Notes: generated by a model from the letters alone, not told the origin. Shown: positions 1 through 6,669, counted from the stretch's first letter. The stretch: 7,463 nt of DNA from an uncultured Pseudomonadota bacterium (GCA_946885905.1 CAMPHL010000117.1:1-7463); one strand, 5' to 3'. A program made the numbers and translations.

Positions 1-2
1 CG

Positions 3-1907
3 GCGCTCCTCGCGAGCGCGCTGGCCGGGCTCGGCGCCGCGCACCTCGCGCCCGACGACACGCTGAACGTGGCCCTCGCGGTGATCTTCGCGACGTGCGT
101 CGTCGTCGCGGCGACCTTCTGGTTCCTTTCCTCGCGCGGCCTCGCCAACATCGTGCGCTTCGTCCCGTTCCCGGTGATGGCCGGGTTCCTCGCGGCGAGC
201 GGCTGGCTGCTGGCGATCGGCGCGATGACGGTCATCGTGGGCACGCCGTTCACGCTGGAGAATTCGGCGCGGCTGGCGTTCGGCGCCTGGCAGCCGCTGG
301 CCGGGGCGCTGTCGGTCGCGCTGGTCCTTTTCGCCCTTTCCAGCCGCCTTCCCGGCAGCGTGCTGATGCCGGTCGTGGTCGCGGTGACGACGCTCATCGT
401 GCATGCGGTGCTGGCGAGTCCCATCTGCGCCGGCGGCTGCGAAGCGTCGCGCTGGCTTTTCCCGCCGGCTCCCGAAACGCTGTGGCGGCCACCCTGGCGG
501 ATCTGGCTCGACGGTGACATGGCGCGGCTCGTCGTCGGCTTCCTTCCCACTATGCTGGTGGTCGCCTTCGTCGCCATGCTGGGCGTCATGCTCTCGCTCG
601 CGAGCCTGGAGATGGAGCTGCGCCGCGAGTTCGACCTCGGGCACGAGCTTCGCGTGCACGCGGGTGTGGTCGCGCTCTCCGGCGTGCTGGGCGGCACGAT
701 CGCCTCGGCCTCGATCTCGCGCACGACGCTCAACTCGCGCAGCGGGGGCACCGCGGTCGCGGGCCTCGTCTGCGCGGGGCTCGCGCTCGCCATGCTGCTG
801 GGCGGCAGCAAGCTCATGGGTTACATGGCGCGGGCCTCGATCGGCGGGCTGCTCCTCTACCTCGGCATATCGATGCTGCGGCAATGGATCTGGGACGTGC
901 GGCGCACGGCGCGGCCGGTCGAGGTGCTGCAGATCCTGCTGATCGTGGCGATCACCGCGCGCCATGGGTTCATCGCGGGCTTCGGCGCGGGCGTCCTGTT
1001 CGCGTGCGTGACCTTCGTCGTGACCTATAGCCGCATCCCCCTCGCGGACGTGGCCTCGCATTTGGGTGCGATGCGCAGCTCCGTCGTCCGCGCGCCCGGC
1101 CAGGAGCAACTCCTCGCCATCCACGGTGTCAAGGTCCGGGTGTACCGCCTGAGCGGCTATGTCTTCTTCGGCTCGGCGTCGAAGATCGACGCGATGTTCA
1201 TGGACCACCTCGTGGGCGACTCGGAAGCGGTGGTGCTCGACTTCTCGCGCGTGAGCGGCATCGACACCTCGGCGCTCACGGTCTTCCAGCGGATCCTGCG
1301 CCGCAACGTGGGCTCCCCGGTCGAGTTCCACTTCGTCCACGGCCCGGCCACCCGCGCGCAATTGGAGTCGCTGGTGTTCGCCCCGGGCGCCGGCGGCAAG
1401 CTCGCGTTCCACGATTCGCTCGATTTCGCGCTCGAGGCGGCCGAGGAGAGGCTGATCGACAAGCACGAGGTGGTCATGCAGGACCAGACGATGATGCGCA
1501 CCGCGGCCTCGCTCGACTGGCGCTCGCCGTTCGAGGACTACCTCGAGATCCGCGAAGTGGCCGAGGAGGAGGCGCTCTTCCACGAGGGAGACCGTTCCGA
1601 CGAGGTGTACTTCGTGGAAAGCGGCCGCTTCGACGTGCTCAAGCGCGTGGAGGACGGTCCGCCGGTGCGCCTCGCCAAGGTGCGGCACGGTTCCCTGATC
1701 GGCGTGATTGCGTTCTACCTCGGCGAGCCGCGCAGCGCGACGATCGTGGCCACGCGGCCCTCGTCGGTGCGGGTGATGCACCGGGCTGCGCTGGAGCGCA
1801 TGCGTGCGGAGAAGCCCGAGCTCGCCACACGCTTCGACCACATGGTGATCCGCAGCGTGGCCCGGTCGTTGAAGCGGACGACCGAGATGGTGACGACCCT
1901 CGCCTGA
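3..1907 (+). CDS. SulP-family anion transporter with STAS and cNMP-binding-like domains (5' partial)
   Basis: A membrane anion transporter of the SulP/SLC26 family, likely moving sulfate, bicarbonate or another small anion at the inner membrane. The frame is open to the window edge, so the GTG at 69 is probably internal and roughly 80-100 N-terminal residues are missing (inferred from family size). 634 residues are visible. About nt 3-1060 encode hydrophobic helices, including a SulP-like stretch with ISRTTLNSRSGG near 714-750. A STAS domain spans about 1104-1455 and contains LDFSRVSGIDTSAL, where the Thr/Ser is the usual phosphorylatable region. A cyclic-nucleotide-binding fold follows at about 1524-1875, with FHEGDRSDEVYFVESG and a phosphate-cassette-like GVIAFYLGEPRSA. 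The cassette keeps Arg (1731-1733) but has Val (1704-1706) where canonical binders have Glu. SulP-STAS-cNMP fusions are a known architecture. The substrate is unknown. Confidence 0.92.
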   Translation, partial: ALLASALAGLGAAHLAPDDTLNVALAVIFATCVVVAATFWFLSSRGLANIVRFVPFPVMAGFLAASGWLLAIGAMTVIVGTPFTLENSARLAFGAWQPLAGALSVALVLFALSSRLPGSVLMPVVVAVTTLIVHAVLASPICAGGCEASRWLFPPAPETLWRPPWRIWLDGDMARLVVGFLPTMLVVAFVAMLGVMLSLASLEMELRREFDLGHELRVHAGVVALSGVLGGTIASASISRTTLNSRSGGTAVAGLVCAGLALAMLLGGSKLMGYMARASIGGLLLYLGISMLRQWIWDVRRTARPVEVLQILLIVAITARHGFIAGFGAGVLFACVTFVVTYSRIPLADVASHLGAMRSSVVRAPGQEQLLAIHGVKVRVYRLSGYVFFGSASKIDAMFMDHLVGDSEAVVLDFSRVSGIDTSALTVFQRILRRNVGSPVEFHFVHGPATRAQLESLVFAPGAGGKLAFHDSLDFALEAAEERLIDKHEVVMQDQTMMRTAASLDWRSPFEDYLEIREVAEEEALFHEGDRSDEVYFVESGRFDVLKRVEDGPPVRLAKVRHGSLIGVIAFYLGEPRSATIVATRPSSVRVMHRAALERMRAEKPELATRFDHMVIRSVARSLKRTTEMVTTLA

Positions 1908-1908
1908 C

Positions 1909-3060
1909 GTGCGCCGCGAAATCGTGCTGCTGTCGTTGGCGGCTTTCGCGAGCGCCGCGTCGATGCGCGTGGCCGACGCCATGCTGCCGCGCATCGGAAG
2001 CGAGTTCCAGGTAGGCCTCTCGCAGGCTTCGGCCGTGATCACCGTCTTCTCGGTCGCCTATGGCCTCACGCAAATCGCGTTCGGACCGCTGGGCGACCGC
2101 TTCGGGAAGCTGCGCGTGATCGGGCTGGCCGCGCTCTGCGCCGGCATCGCGACCCTGGCGTGCGTCCTGGCCCCGGGCTATTGGGGCCTCGTCGCGGCCC
2201 GGCTGCTGGCCGGCGGAATGTGCGGCGCCATCATCCCCATGGCCATGGCCTGGATCGGCGACGTCGTGCCGTACGAAAACCGGCAGGCGGTGATCGCGCG
2301 CTTCCTTCTCGGGCAGATCTTCGGGCTTGGAGCCGGCGCCGCCGTCGGCGGCATCGCGGCGGACCAGGCGCTCTGGCGCTGGCCGTTCGTGGCCATCACC
2401 GCCTGGCTGCTGGTCGTGGGCGTCATGCTGCTCGCGGCCTCGCGCAGCGATCCGGTGCCGCGGCGGGCAGGGCAGGGCAAGTGGGGAGTGTGGGAGCGAG
2501 AGGACGTTGTCCCATGGGAACGGGGGGAGCTCCTCTCCGTCGGGATCGAAGGCGTCCTCGTGATGGGCGCCTTCGCCTTCGTGCCGACGCACCTGCACGA
2601 GGCTCGCGGCTTTTCGCTCGCCGCGTCGGGCCTCGCGATGCTGGGCTTCGCCGCCGGGGGCGTTTTCTTCGCCACGTTCGCGCGCACGATCATCTCCCGG
2701 CTGGGCGAGGTGCGGCTGGCCGTGGCGGGAACCATCCTGCTCGCATCGGGCCTCGCGCTCGTGGGGTGGACGCCCGCCTGGGTCGCCGCGCCCGCCGGCT
2801 GCCTCGTCTCGGGCCTGGGCTTCTACATGCTGCACAACACGCTGCAGGCCAACGCTACCGAGATGGCCCCCGAGCGCCGCGGCGCGGGCATGGCGTTGTT
2901 CGCCTCCATGCTCTTCCTCGGGCAATCGATCGGCGTGGCCCTCGCGGGAGCGGCCGCCGAAGCTGCCGGTGCGGTGGTTCCCATCGGCGTTGCCGCCGTG
3001 CTCATCCTTCCGCTCGGATTCGCCTTCGCCCGCGTGAGCCACCGCCGGCACCACCCGTGA
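1909..3060 (+). CDS. Major facilitator superfamily transporter, DHA1-like
   Basis: A 383-residue, probably 12-helix MFS permease, most likely a drug or metabolite exporter driven by proton exchange; the substrate is unknown. MFS motif A is clear at residues 59-69 (GPLGDRFGKLR) in the loop between helices 2 and 3. A Gly-rich motif C-like segment lies at about 135-149 (GQIFGLGAGAAVGG). The two six-helix halves are joined by a loop at about 177-207, then helix 7 begins LLSVGIEGVLVMGAFAF. The GTG start is one base after the upstream stop; it keeps helix 1 intact, whereas the next Met (residue 19) would cut into it. No clear Shine-Dalgarno is visible, so translation is probably coupled to the SulP gene. 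The central loop is odd: nt 2461-2540 is purine-rich, palindromic and uses codons rare in the rest of the gene. MFS membership is firm; the subfamily is tentative. Confidence 0.9.
   Translation: MRREIVLLSLAAFASAASMRVADAMLPRIGSEFQVGLSQASAVITVFSVAYGLTQIAFGPLGDRFGKLRVIGLAALCAGIATLACVLAPGYWGLVAARLLAGGMCGAIIPMAMAWIGDVVPYENRQAVIARFLLGQIFGLGAGAAVGGIAADQALWRWPFVAITAWLLVVGVMLLAASRSDPVPRRAGQGKWGVWEREDVVPWERGELLSVGIEGVLVMGAFAFVPTHLHEARGFSLAASGLAMLGFAAGGVFFATFARTIISRLGEVRLAVAGTILLASGLALVGWTPAWVAAPAGCLVSGLGFYMLHNTLQANATEMAPERRGAGMALFASMLFLGQSIGVALAGAAAEAAGAVVPIGVAAVLILPLGFAFARVSHRRHHP
2461..2540. repeat. Palindrome-rich, purine-rich patch inside the MFS gene
   Basis: This stretch encodes the cytoplasmic loop between helices 6 and 7 of the first MFS protein. 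It contains the perfect palindrome TCCCATGGGA (2510-2519) and GGAGCTCC (2526-2533). A longer pairing of GAGAGGA (2498-2504) with TCCTCTC (2531-2537) encloses the first palindrome. Codons here include GCA, GGG, GGA, CGA, GTT, CCA and GAA, which are uncommon in the flanking sequence. It could be a decayed REP-like or other small palindromic element that entered in frame, or just a relaxed linker. The frame is intact across it. Confidence 0.3.
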
Positions 3061-4358
3061 TCGGCGCCACGTTCCGCTCCCTCAAGGGCTTCAACTATCG
3101 CCTGTGGTTCGCCGGCGCGCTGGTGTCCAACATCGGCACGTGGATGCAGCGCACCGCGCAGGACTGGATCGTTTTCACGGAGCTCACCCGCAACGACGCC
3201 GCCGCGGTGGGACTGGTGATGGCGCTGCAGTTCGGGCCGTCGCTCTTCCTGCTGCCCTTCACCGGCTTCATCGCGGACCATTTCGACCGCCGGCGCGTCC
3301 TGTTGATCACGCAAGCGCTGCAAGGCGCGCTGGCGCTCGGGCTGGGCGTGCTCACGCTCTCCGGAAGCCTCGCGCTGTGGCACGTGTACCTGTTCGCGTT
3401 CCTGCTCGGATGCGTCACGGCCTTCGACGCTCCGGTGCGGCAGACCTTCGTCGCGGAGCTGGTCTCCGACGCCAACCTGTCGAACGCGGTGGCGCTCAAC
3501 TCCACCACGTTCCAGCTCGCCCGCATGACGGGCCCGGCGCTGGCGGGCTTGCTGATCGCGGCGATCGGCACGGGATGGCTCTTCGTGATCAACTGCGCGA
3601 CGTTCGGCGTCGTGATCGCTTCGCTCTCCGCGATGCGCACCGCGGAGCTGCACAAGCACGAGCGCGCGGCGCGCAAGCCCGGCAGCCTCGCCGAAGGCTT
3701 CCGCTACGTGCGCGGCCGCCCCGACCTCATGGCCGTGCTCGCGATGCTGTTTCTCACCGCCGCGTTCGTCATGAACTTCGCGGTGTACGTCTCGACGATG
3801 GCGGTGACCGTATTCCATACGGGGGCCGGCGGATTCGGCCTGCTGAGCTCGATGCTCGCGGTGGGTTCGGTGGCGGGCGCCCTCGCTTCGGCGCGGCGAG
3901 CGAAGCCGCGCGCGATCCTGCTGCTCGCCACCGCCTTCATGATGTCGATCCTGTTCACGGTGGCTGCCGTGATGCCGACCTACCTCAGCTTCGGCCTCGC
4001 GCTCATGGCGATCGGCTGGTCGCTGCAGACCTTCATGACGACCGCCAACAGCACCGTGCAGCTCTGGACGGAGCCGGCCATGCGCGGGCGCGTGATGGCG
4101 ATCTACATGAGCATCGTGAACGGCTGCACGCTTTTCGGCGCCCCCTTCGTGGGCTGGGTCGCCAACCACTTCGGCGCGCGCTGGTCGCTCATGGTCGGGG
4201 CGACCGCCGCGAGCCTGTCCGCGGGCGTGGCGATCCGCTACCTCGTGCGCCATCGCGGCCTGCACGCCCGAGGCAAGGGGCTTGGCACTCGGTTCATCCT
4301 TTCCCGACCGCGGGTGCCTGGATCGCACGAGGTACGGCGGCCGGACGACGCGGGATAA
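3057..4358 (+). CDS. Major facilitator superfamily transporter, MFS_3/EntS-like
   Basis: A 433-residue MFS transporter resembling the MFS_3 (DHA3, enterobactin-exporter-like) group. The N-terminus has the layout typical of that group: SLKGFNYRLWFAGALVSNIGTWMQRTAQDWIVF at residues 8-40, quoted here only to mark the Asn-Ile-Gly-x-Trp-Met-Gln and Gln-Asp-Trp positions. A motif A variant is at 70-81 (GFIADHFDRRRV), and the FDAPVRQTFVAELV segment at 123-136 is also family-like. About 11-12 hydrophobic helices follow up to residue 396. The GTG start overlaps the preceding stop in a GTGA arrangement, indicating translational coupling; the open frame continues upstream but there it only shadows the first MFS gene. 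The last 35 or so residues (RHRGLHARGKGLG to the end) are charged, non-membrane and possibly a readthrough extension. The substrate (siderophore, drug or other) is unknown. It is not homologous enough to the neighbouring MFS to suggest a recent duplication. Confidence 0.9.
   Translation: MIGATFRSLKGFNYRLWFAGALVSNIGTWMQRTAQDWIVFTELTRNDAAAVGLVMALQFGPSLFLLPFTGFIADHFDRRRVLLITQALQGALALGLGVLTLSGSLALWHVYLFAFLLGCVTAFDAPVRQTFVAELVSDANLSNAVALNSTTFQLARMTGPALAGLLIAAIGTGWLFVINCATFGVVIASLSAMRTAELHKHERAARKPGSLAEGFRYVRGRPDLMAVLAMLFLTAAFVMNFAVYVSTMAVTVFHTGAGGFGLLSSMLAVGSVAGALASARRAKPRAILLLATAFMMSILFTVAAVMPTYLSFGLALMAIGWSLQTFMTTANSTVQLWTEPAMRGRVMAIYMSIVNGCTLFGAPFVGWVANHFGARWSLMVGATAASLSAGVAIRYLVRHRGLHARGKGLGTRFILSRPRVPGSHEVRRPDDAG
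4284..4318. repeat. Imperfect inverted repeat in the 3' tail of the second MFS gene
   Basis: GGCAC (4284-4288) and CGG (4290-4292) can pair with CCG (4308-4310) and GTGCC (4314-4318) around a 15-base loop that contains a short pyrimidine run. It lies in the part of the gene that encodes the non-membrane C-terminal tail. It could be a remnant of an original transcription end or a chance pairing in GC-rich DNA. Confidence 0.25.
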
Positions 4359-4393
4359 GGCTCCGCTCACCACGGCCGTCATGGTGGGGAGCC
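4359..4393. terminator. Imperfect inverted repeat between convergent genes
   Basis: Directly after the TAA of the second MFS gene, GGCTCC (4359-4364) pairs with GGAGCC (4388-4393), and CACCA (4368-4372) pairs with TGGTG (4382-4386). The arms are separated by a 3-by-1 internal bulge and a 9-base loop. This 11-pair stem sits in the 53 bases between two converging genes, a usual place for a shared transcription end. Neither strand has a good T-run after the stem (the minus strand has only TTATCCC), so it is not a canonical intrinsic terminator. Confidence 0.4.
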
Positions 4394-4411
4394 CCGGCTC
4401 GGTCTACCCCT

Positions 4412-5173
4412 TCAACCTGTGGGAGAGGGCGGGCGGGCGCTGAAGGCGAAGAAGTCGATCGGCTCGACGATCGGGCCCCGCAACGGCTTCGCGCGCCGCA
4501 TGGCCGCGAGCCCGGCCTCGAAATCGGCGTCCGGGATCATCGCGAGGAGCGAATAGGCGCGCGCGGCGATCTTGTCGCAGTACTCGGCCCACGTGCGGGC
4601 CATTTCGTGCGGGACCACCCGGTGGAGAACGCGCGCGAGGCCCGCGGCCGCCAGCGAGGCCGTGAGCTCATCGCGCCGCGGCAGGATCGCCTCGCCTTGC
4701 GCGCGAGCCGCCGGGAAGTACCGGAGGAATGCGAACCCGTCGAGCGCGTCGACTGTCGTGTTGCGTATCGCGACGAGCCCCTGGGACGACAGCACCCGGC
4801 GCATCTCGGCCGCCGCGGCCGGCTTGTCGTCGAAATGGTGATAGGCCATGGAGACGAACACGAGGTCCGCGGCGCCGGCACGCACGGGAAGGGCAGCCGC
4901 CTCTGCCTGCATGAACGTGACGCGCGGGTGCGTGACGTTCGCACGCGCCTTCGAGAGCATCGTCCCGGCGGGATCGATGCCGCATACCGGGGCAGCGAAT
5001 TCCTCGGCCAGGGCCGCGCTGAACCGTCCGGTTCCGCAGCCCAGGTCCACAACCAACCGGATCGGATCGGGGAGCAATGGCCGCAGCGGCTCGAGACTGA
5101 GGCGCTGGGCCTCGCGCGACATGGCACGGGCCGCGTCGTAGCGCTGGGCCTGGTCGGTGGCGTCGTAGCGCAT
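4412..5173 (-). CDS. Class I SAM-dependent methyltransferase (Methyltransf_11-like)
   Basis: A 253-residue soluble methyltransferase using S-adenosylmethionine. The SAM-binding motif I is VVDLGCGTGRF (residues 41-51). An acidic residue ends strand 2 (Asp67 in CGIDPAG), the adenine-contact region is MQAEAAALPV (88-97), and a motif IV-like segment DLVFVSMAYHHFDD is at 103-116. The layout matches small-molecule methyltransferases of the UbiE/Methyltransf_11 type; the acceptor cannot be told. The ATG start is 25 bases after the stop of the upstream 105-residue gene, without an evident Shine-Dalgarno, suggesting it is read from the same transcript. The C-terminus (ARPPSPTG) is encoded by a C-rich run, GCCCGCCCTCTCCCACAGG, that resembles half of a common short intergenic palindromic repeat, so the last residues may be a late addition. 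Family assignment is firm, pathway unknown. Confidence 0.9.
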   Translation of the reverse strand: MRYDATDQAQRYDAARAMSREAQRLSLEPLRPLLPDPIRLVVDLGCGTGRFSAALAEEFAAPVCGIDPAGTMLSKARANVTHPRVTFMQAEAAALPVRAGAADLVFVSMAYHHFDDKPAAAAEMRRVLSSQGLVAIRNTTVDALDGFAFLRYFPAARAQGEAILPRRDELTASLAAAGLARVLHRVVPHEMARTWAEYCDKIAARAYSLLAMIPDADFEAGLAAMRRAKPLRGPIVEPIDFFAFSARPPSPTG

Positions 5174-5198
5174 CCCGCGGTCGAGCCGTTGCAGGCCG

Positions 5199-5516
5199 TC
5201 AGTCGGGTTCCGGTTTGGGCCGCGTAACGTCGGGCAGCCCCAGGAATCGCACCGCGGCGGTGGCGAACATGTGCGCGATCTCGTGCAGTGCGGCCTGCCC
5301 TTGTCCTCGCCCGACTTCCGCCAATTCGGCCTGGACGAGGGCGACGGCAGCCTCCTGCACGTTGATGGGTTCGCTCAAGGCGAACTGGCAATCGCCCGGC
5401 AGGGCGCGGCGAATGTCGGCCGGCAATGCGTGGACATAGTCCCGCATCACCTTGTCGACGCTCCGCCGGCTGGTCGCACCCTGGAGCGCATCCCGCCATG
5501 TCTCGAATCGGTACAT
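5199..5516 (-). CDS. Small conserved-looking protein of unknown function with an HEIAH motif
   Basis: I do not recognise this 105-residue protein. It has no signal peptide or membrane helix. Two features argue that it is real: its reading frame fits exactly between its neighbours (42-base and 25-base gaps), and its composition is protein-like, with amphipathic helices around residues 52-69 (VNVQEAAVALVQAELAEVG region) and 75-93. Residues 78-82 read HEIAH, within ALHEIAHMF, which fits the zinc-metalloprotease HExxH pattern with uncharged flanking positions. However, the protein is very short for a zincin and has no obvious third ligand downstream, so the match may be accidental. The ATG start lacks a Shine-Dalgarno; a weak -10-like TACACT ends six bases before the ATG, so a leaderless transcript is conceivable. 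The C-terminus is a charged, Pro-rich tail (TRPKPEPD). Confidence 0.7.
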   Translation of the reverse strand: MYRFETWRDALQGATSRRSVDKVMRDYVHALPADIRRALPGDCQFALSEPINVQEAAVALVQAELAEVGRGQGQAALHEIAHMFATAAVRFLGLPDVTRPKPEPD

Positions 5517-5558
5517 GCCGAAAGTGTACGCAGTTCGGCGCCGCGAAGCAGGGCGCCC

Positions 5559-6194
5559 CTAAGGTGCGCTTCCCGCCGTTCGAGGCCCCTCTTCCGCGGG
5601 CGCAGGCGGTGCATCGGGCCCACGAAGACGCCGCATGACGCCGAGCTCGGGGTACAGCGCGAGCCAGACGATGATCGGGCCGAGCGTGGGCAGCAGCAGC
5701 GAGCCCACCTGGTAGCCCAGCGCGATCGACTCACGCATTCCGCCCGGCCACGCGAGGAGGGCCGCGAGCTGGGGAGAGGTGCCGAGCTGGCGCAGCGCGT
5801 CGAAAGCGATTCCCACGGTGGGAAGCAGGAGGAGGATGGCGCCGCCGATCGCGAGGCGACCCGGCCGTCGCCAGCCGGACACGGCCAGCGCGAGTGCGGC
5901 GAAGAGCGCGATTCCATACGTGTAGACGCCAGCGCGGACCTCGAGGCGCGCCTCCGCACGCCGGGATCCGCCCGGGCGATACGGACCTTCCACCTCGACT
6001 ACGTATGCCACCGCTCCGGCAGCGCGCTCGATCGCGACAACCCTCCCGGCCGAGGCTTCGATCGCGGGCGCGGCGAGCCGCGATGCGAGCCATCCGATCG
6101 GCCCCATGGCGAAATACCACGCCGTGAAGCAAAGCGGCAGCCATGCAAGGGCAAGCCCGAAGAAACGCAGCACCTCACGCCGGGACGGGTTCAT
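5559..6194 (-). CDS. Exosortase H-associated membrane protein
   Basis: A 211-residue inner-membrane protein with about four hydrophobic helices: residues 12-33, 93-108, 115-131 and 158-183. A roughly 50-residue soluble domain lies between helices 1 and 2 (about 43-90), containing AGRVVAIERAAGAVAYVVEVEG, probably beta-rich and periplasmic by its position. The ATG lies inside the end of xrtH (20-base overlap) with no Shine-Dalgarno, so translation is probably coupled and the two products made together. A membrane protein of this size directly after exosortase H is a recurrent arrangement; its role is not established but likely supports XrtH processing. The family name rests on context plus overall layout, not on a catalytic motif: no conserved Cys-Arg-His set is visible. 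The C-terminal 25 residues are a Pro/Ala/Glu-rich cytoplasmic-type tail. Confidence 0.78.
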   Translation of the reverse strand: MNPSRREVLRFFGLALAWLPLCFTAWYFAMGPIGWLASRLAAPAIEASAGRVVAIERAAGAVAYVVEVEGPYRPGGSRRAEARLEVRAGVYTYGIALFAALALAVSGWRRPGRLAIGGAILLLLPTVGIAFDALRQLGTSPQLAALLAWPGGMRESIALGYQVGSLLLPTLGPIIVWLALYPELGVMRRLRGPDAPPAPAEEGPRTAGSAP

Positions 6195-6669
6195 CGGCCG
6201 CAGGAATCGCGCGAATCCAGAGCATCCACACCACCAACGCGTCGAGCATGATCAGCACCTGCCACAGGTAGAGGTGCGCCCACTCGAACCACTTGATGTC
6301 CCATTGCCCGAGGTAGAAGAGGCTCACGAGCCGCACGAGGTTGAGGAGCTGGATCGCGAGGACTCCCACGCCCAGGCCCACGAGCTTGAGCTTCCACGGT
6401 GCCGGGTAGGCGAGGATTCCCGCCAGCAGCACCAGCATCGCCTCGACTCCATTGCAGCCGGCCATGATGACCATCGCGAAACCGTTGCGCGTGCTGTAGA
6501 CCATCGGCCCCTGCGCACGCGCATCCCCGTCGAAGAAGCGGATCACCGCGGAGCTCACGTCCGCGACAAGCGCGGTCCACGGCTGCACGAGCGCCTGGCC
6601 GGGCGGCGTGAGCTCGAGCACGAACAGGCCGAGCAGGATGGCGGTGAAGAGTAGGGCGAAGCGGCGCAC
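6175..6669 (-). CDS. xrtH: Exosortase H (IPTLxxWG-CTERM-type protein-sorting transpeptidase)
   Basis: A 164-residue polytopic inner-membrane cysteine transpeptidase-like enzyme of the exosortase/archaeosortase family. The catalytic trio is in place: Cys72 in MAGCNGVEAM, Arg113 in QLLNLVRLVSLFYLG, and His132 in FEWAHLYLWQ. Predicted helices are about 4-20, 64-88, 93-120 and 133-153. The short length, the C-terminal end soon after the His helix, and the partner gene fit the XrtH subtype, whose known substrates are exported proteins with a C-terminal IPTLxxWG motif, transmembrane helix and basic tail. No such substrate is encoded in this window. The GTG start is preferred because AGG lies 7 bases upstream and the reading begins just before the first helix. 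It is the first gene of a probable minus-strand operon with the associated protein. The subtype call is inferred; membership of the exosortase family is firm. Confidence 0.9.
   Translation of the reverse strand: MRRFALLFTAILLGLFVLELTPPGQALVQPWTALVADVSSAVIRFFDGDARAQGPMVYSTRNGFAMVIMAGCNGVEAMLVLLAGILAYPAPWKLKLVGLGVGVLAIQLLNLVRLVSLFYLGQWDIKWFEWAHLYLWQVLIMLDALVVWMLWIRAIPAADEPVPA

Noticed and set aside
69..71. GTG as the true start of the SulP gene
   Set aside because: The frame stays open to the window edge with transporter-like sequence upstream, and the SulP membrane domain would be too short if started here.
1639..3054. Long minus-strand open frame of 471 codons opposite the first MFS gene
   Set aside because: It is rich in Arg, Gly, His and Glu without domain-like sequence, and lies antisense to genes with clear domains and membrane helices; such frames are usual in GC-rich DNA.
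4283..4299. Sigma-54-like half site TTGGCAC
   Set aside because: The -24-like TGGCAC is present but there is no GC pair at the required spacing downstream, and it lies inside a coding tail near a converging gene.
2823..4382. Minus-strand open frame of 519 codons opposite the second MFS gene
   Set aside because: Its product is a low-complexity His/Arg/Glu/Ala-rich string with no hydrophobic core or motif, whereas the plus strand encodes a clear MFS protein.
3104..5227. Plus-strand open frame of 707 codons spanning the MFS gene and the methyltransferase gene
   Set aside because: It crosses two genes in opposite orientations and gives a low-complexity Arg/Ala/Gly-rich product; it is a shadow frame.
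5271..6654. Plus-strand open frames opposite the HEIAH gene, the associated protein and xrtH
   Set aside because: The minus strand holds catalytic residues and membrane helices; the plus-strand products are charged low-complexity sequences.
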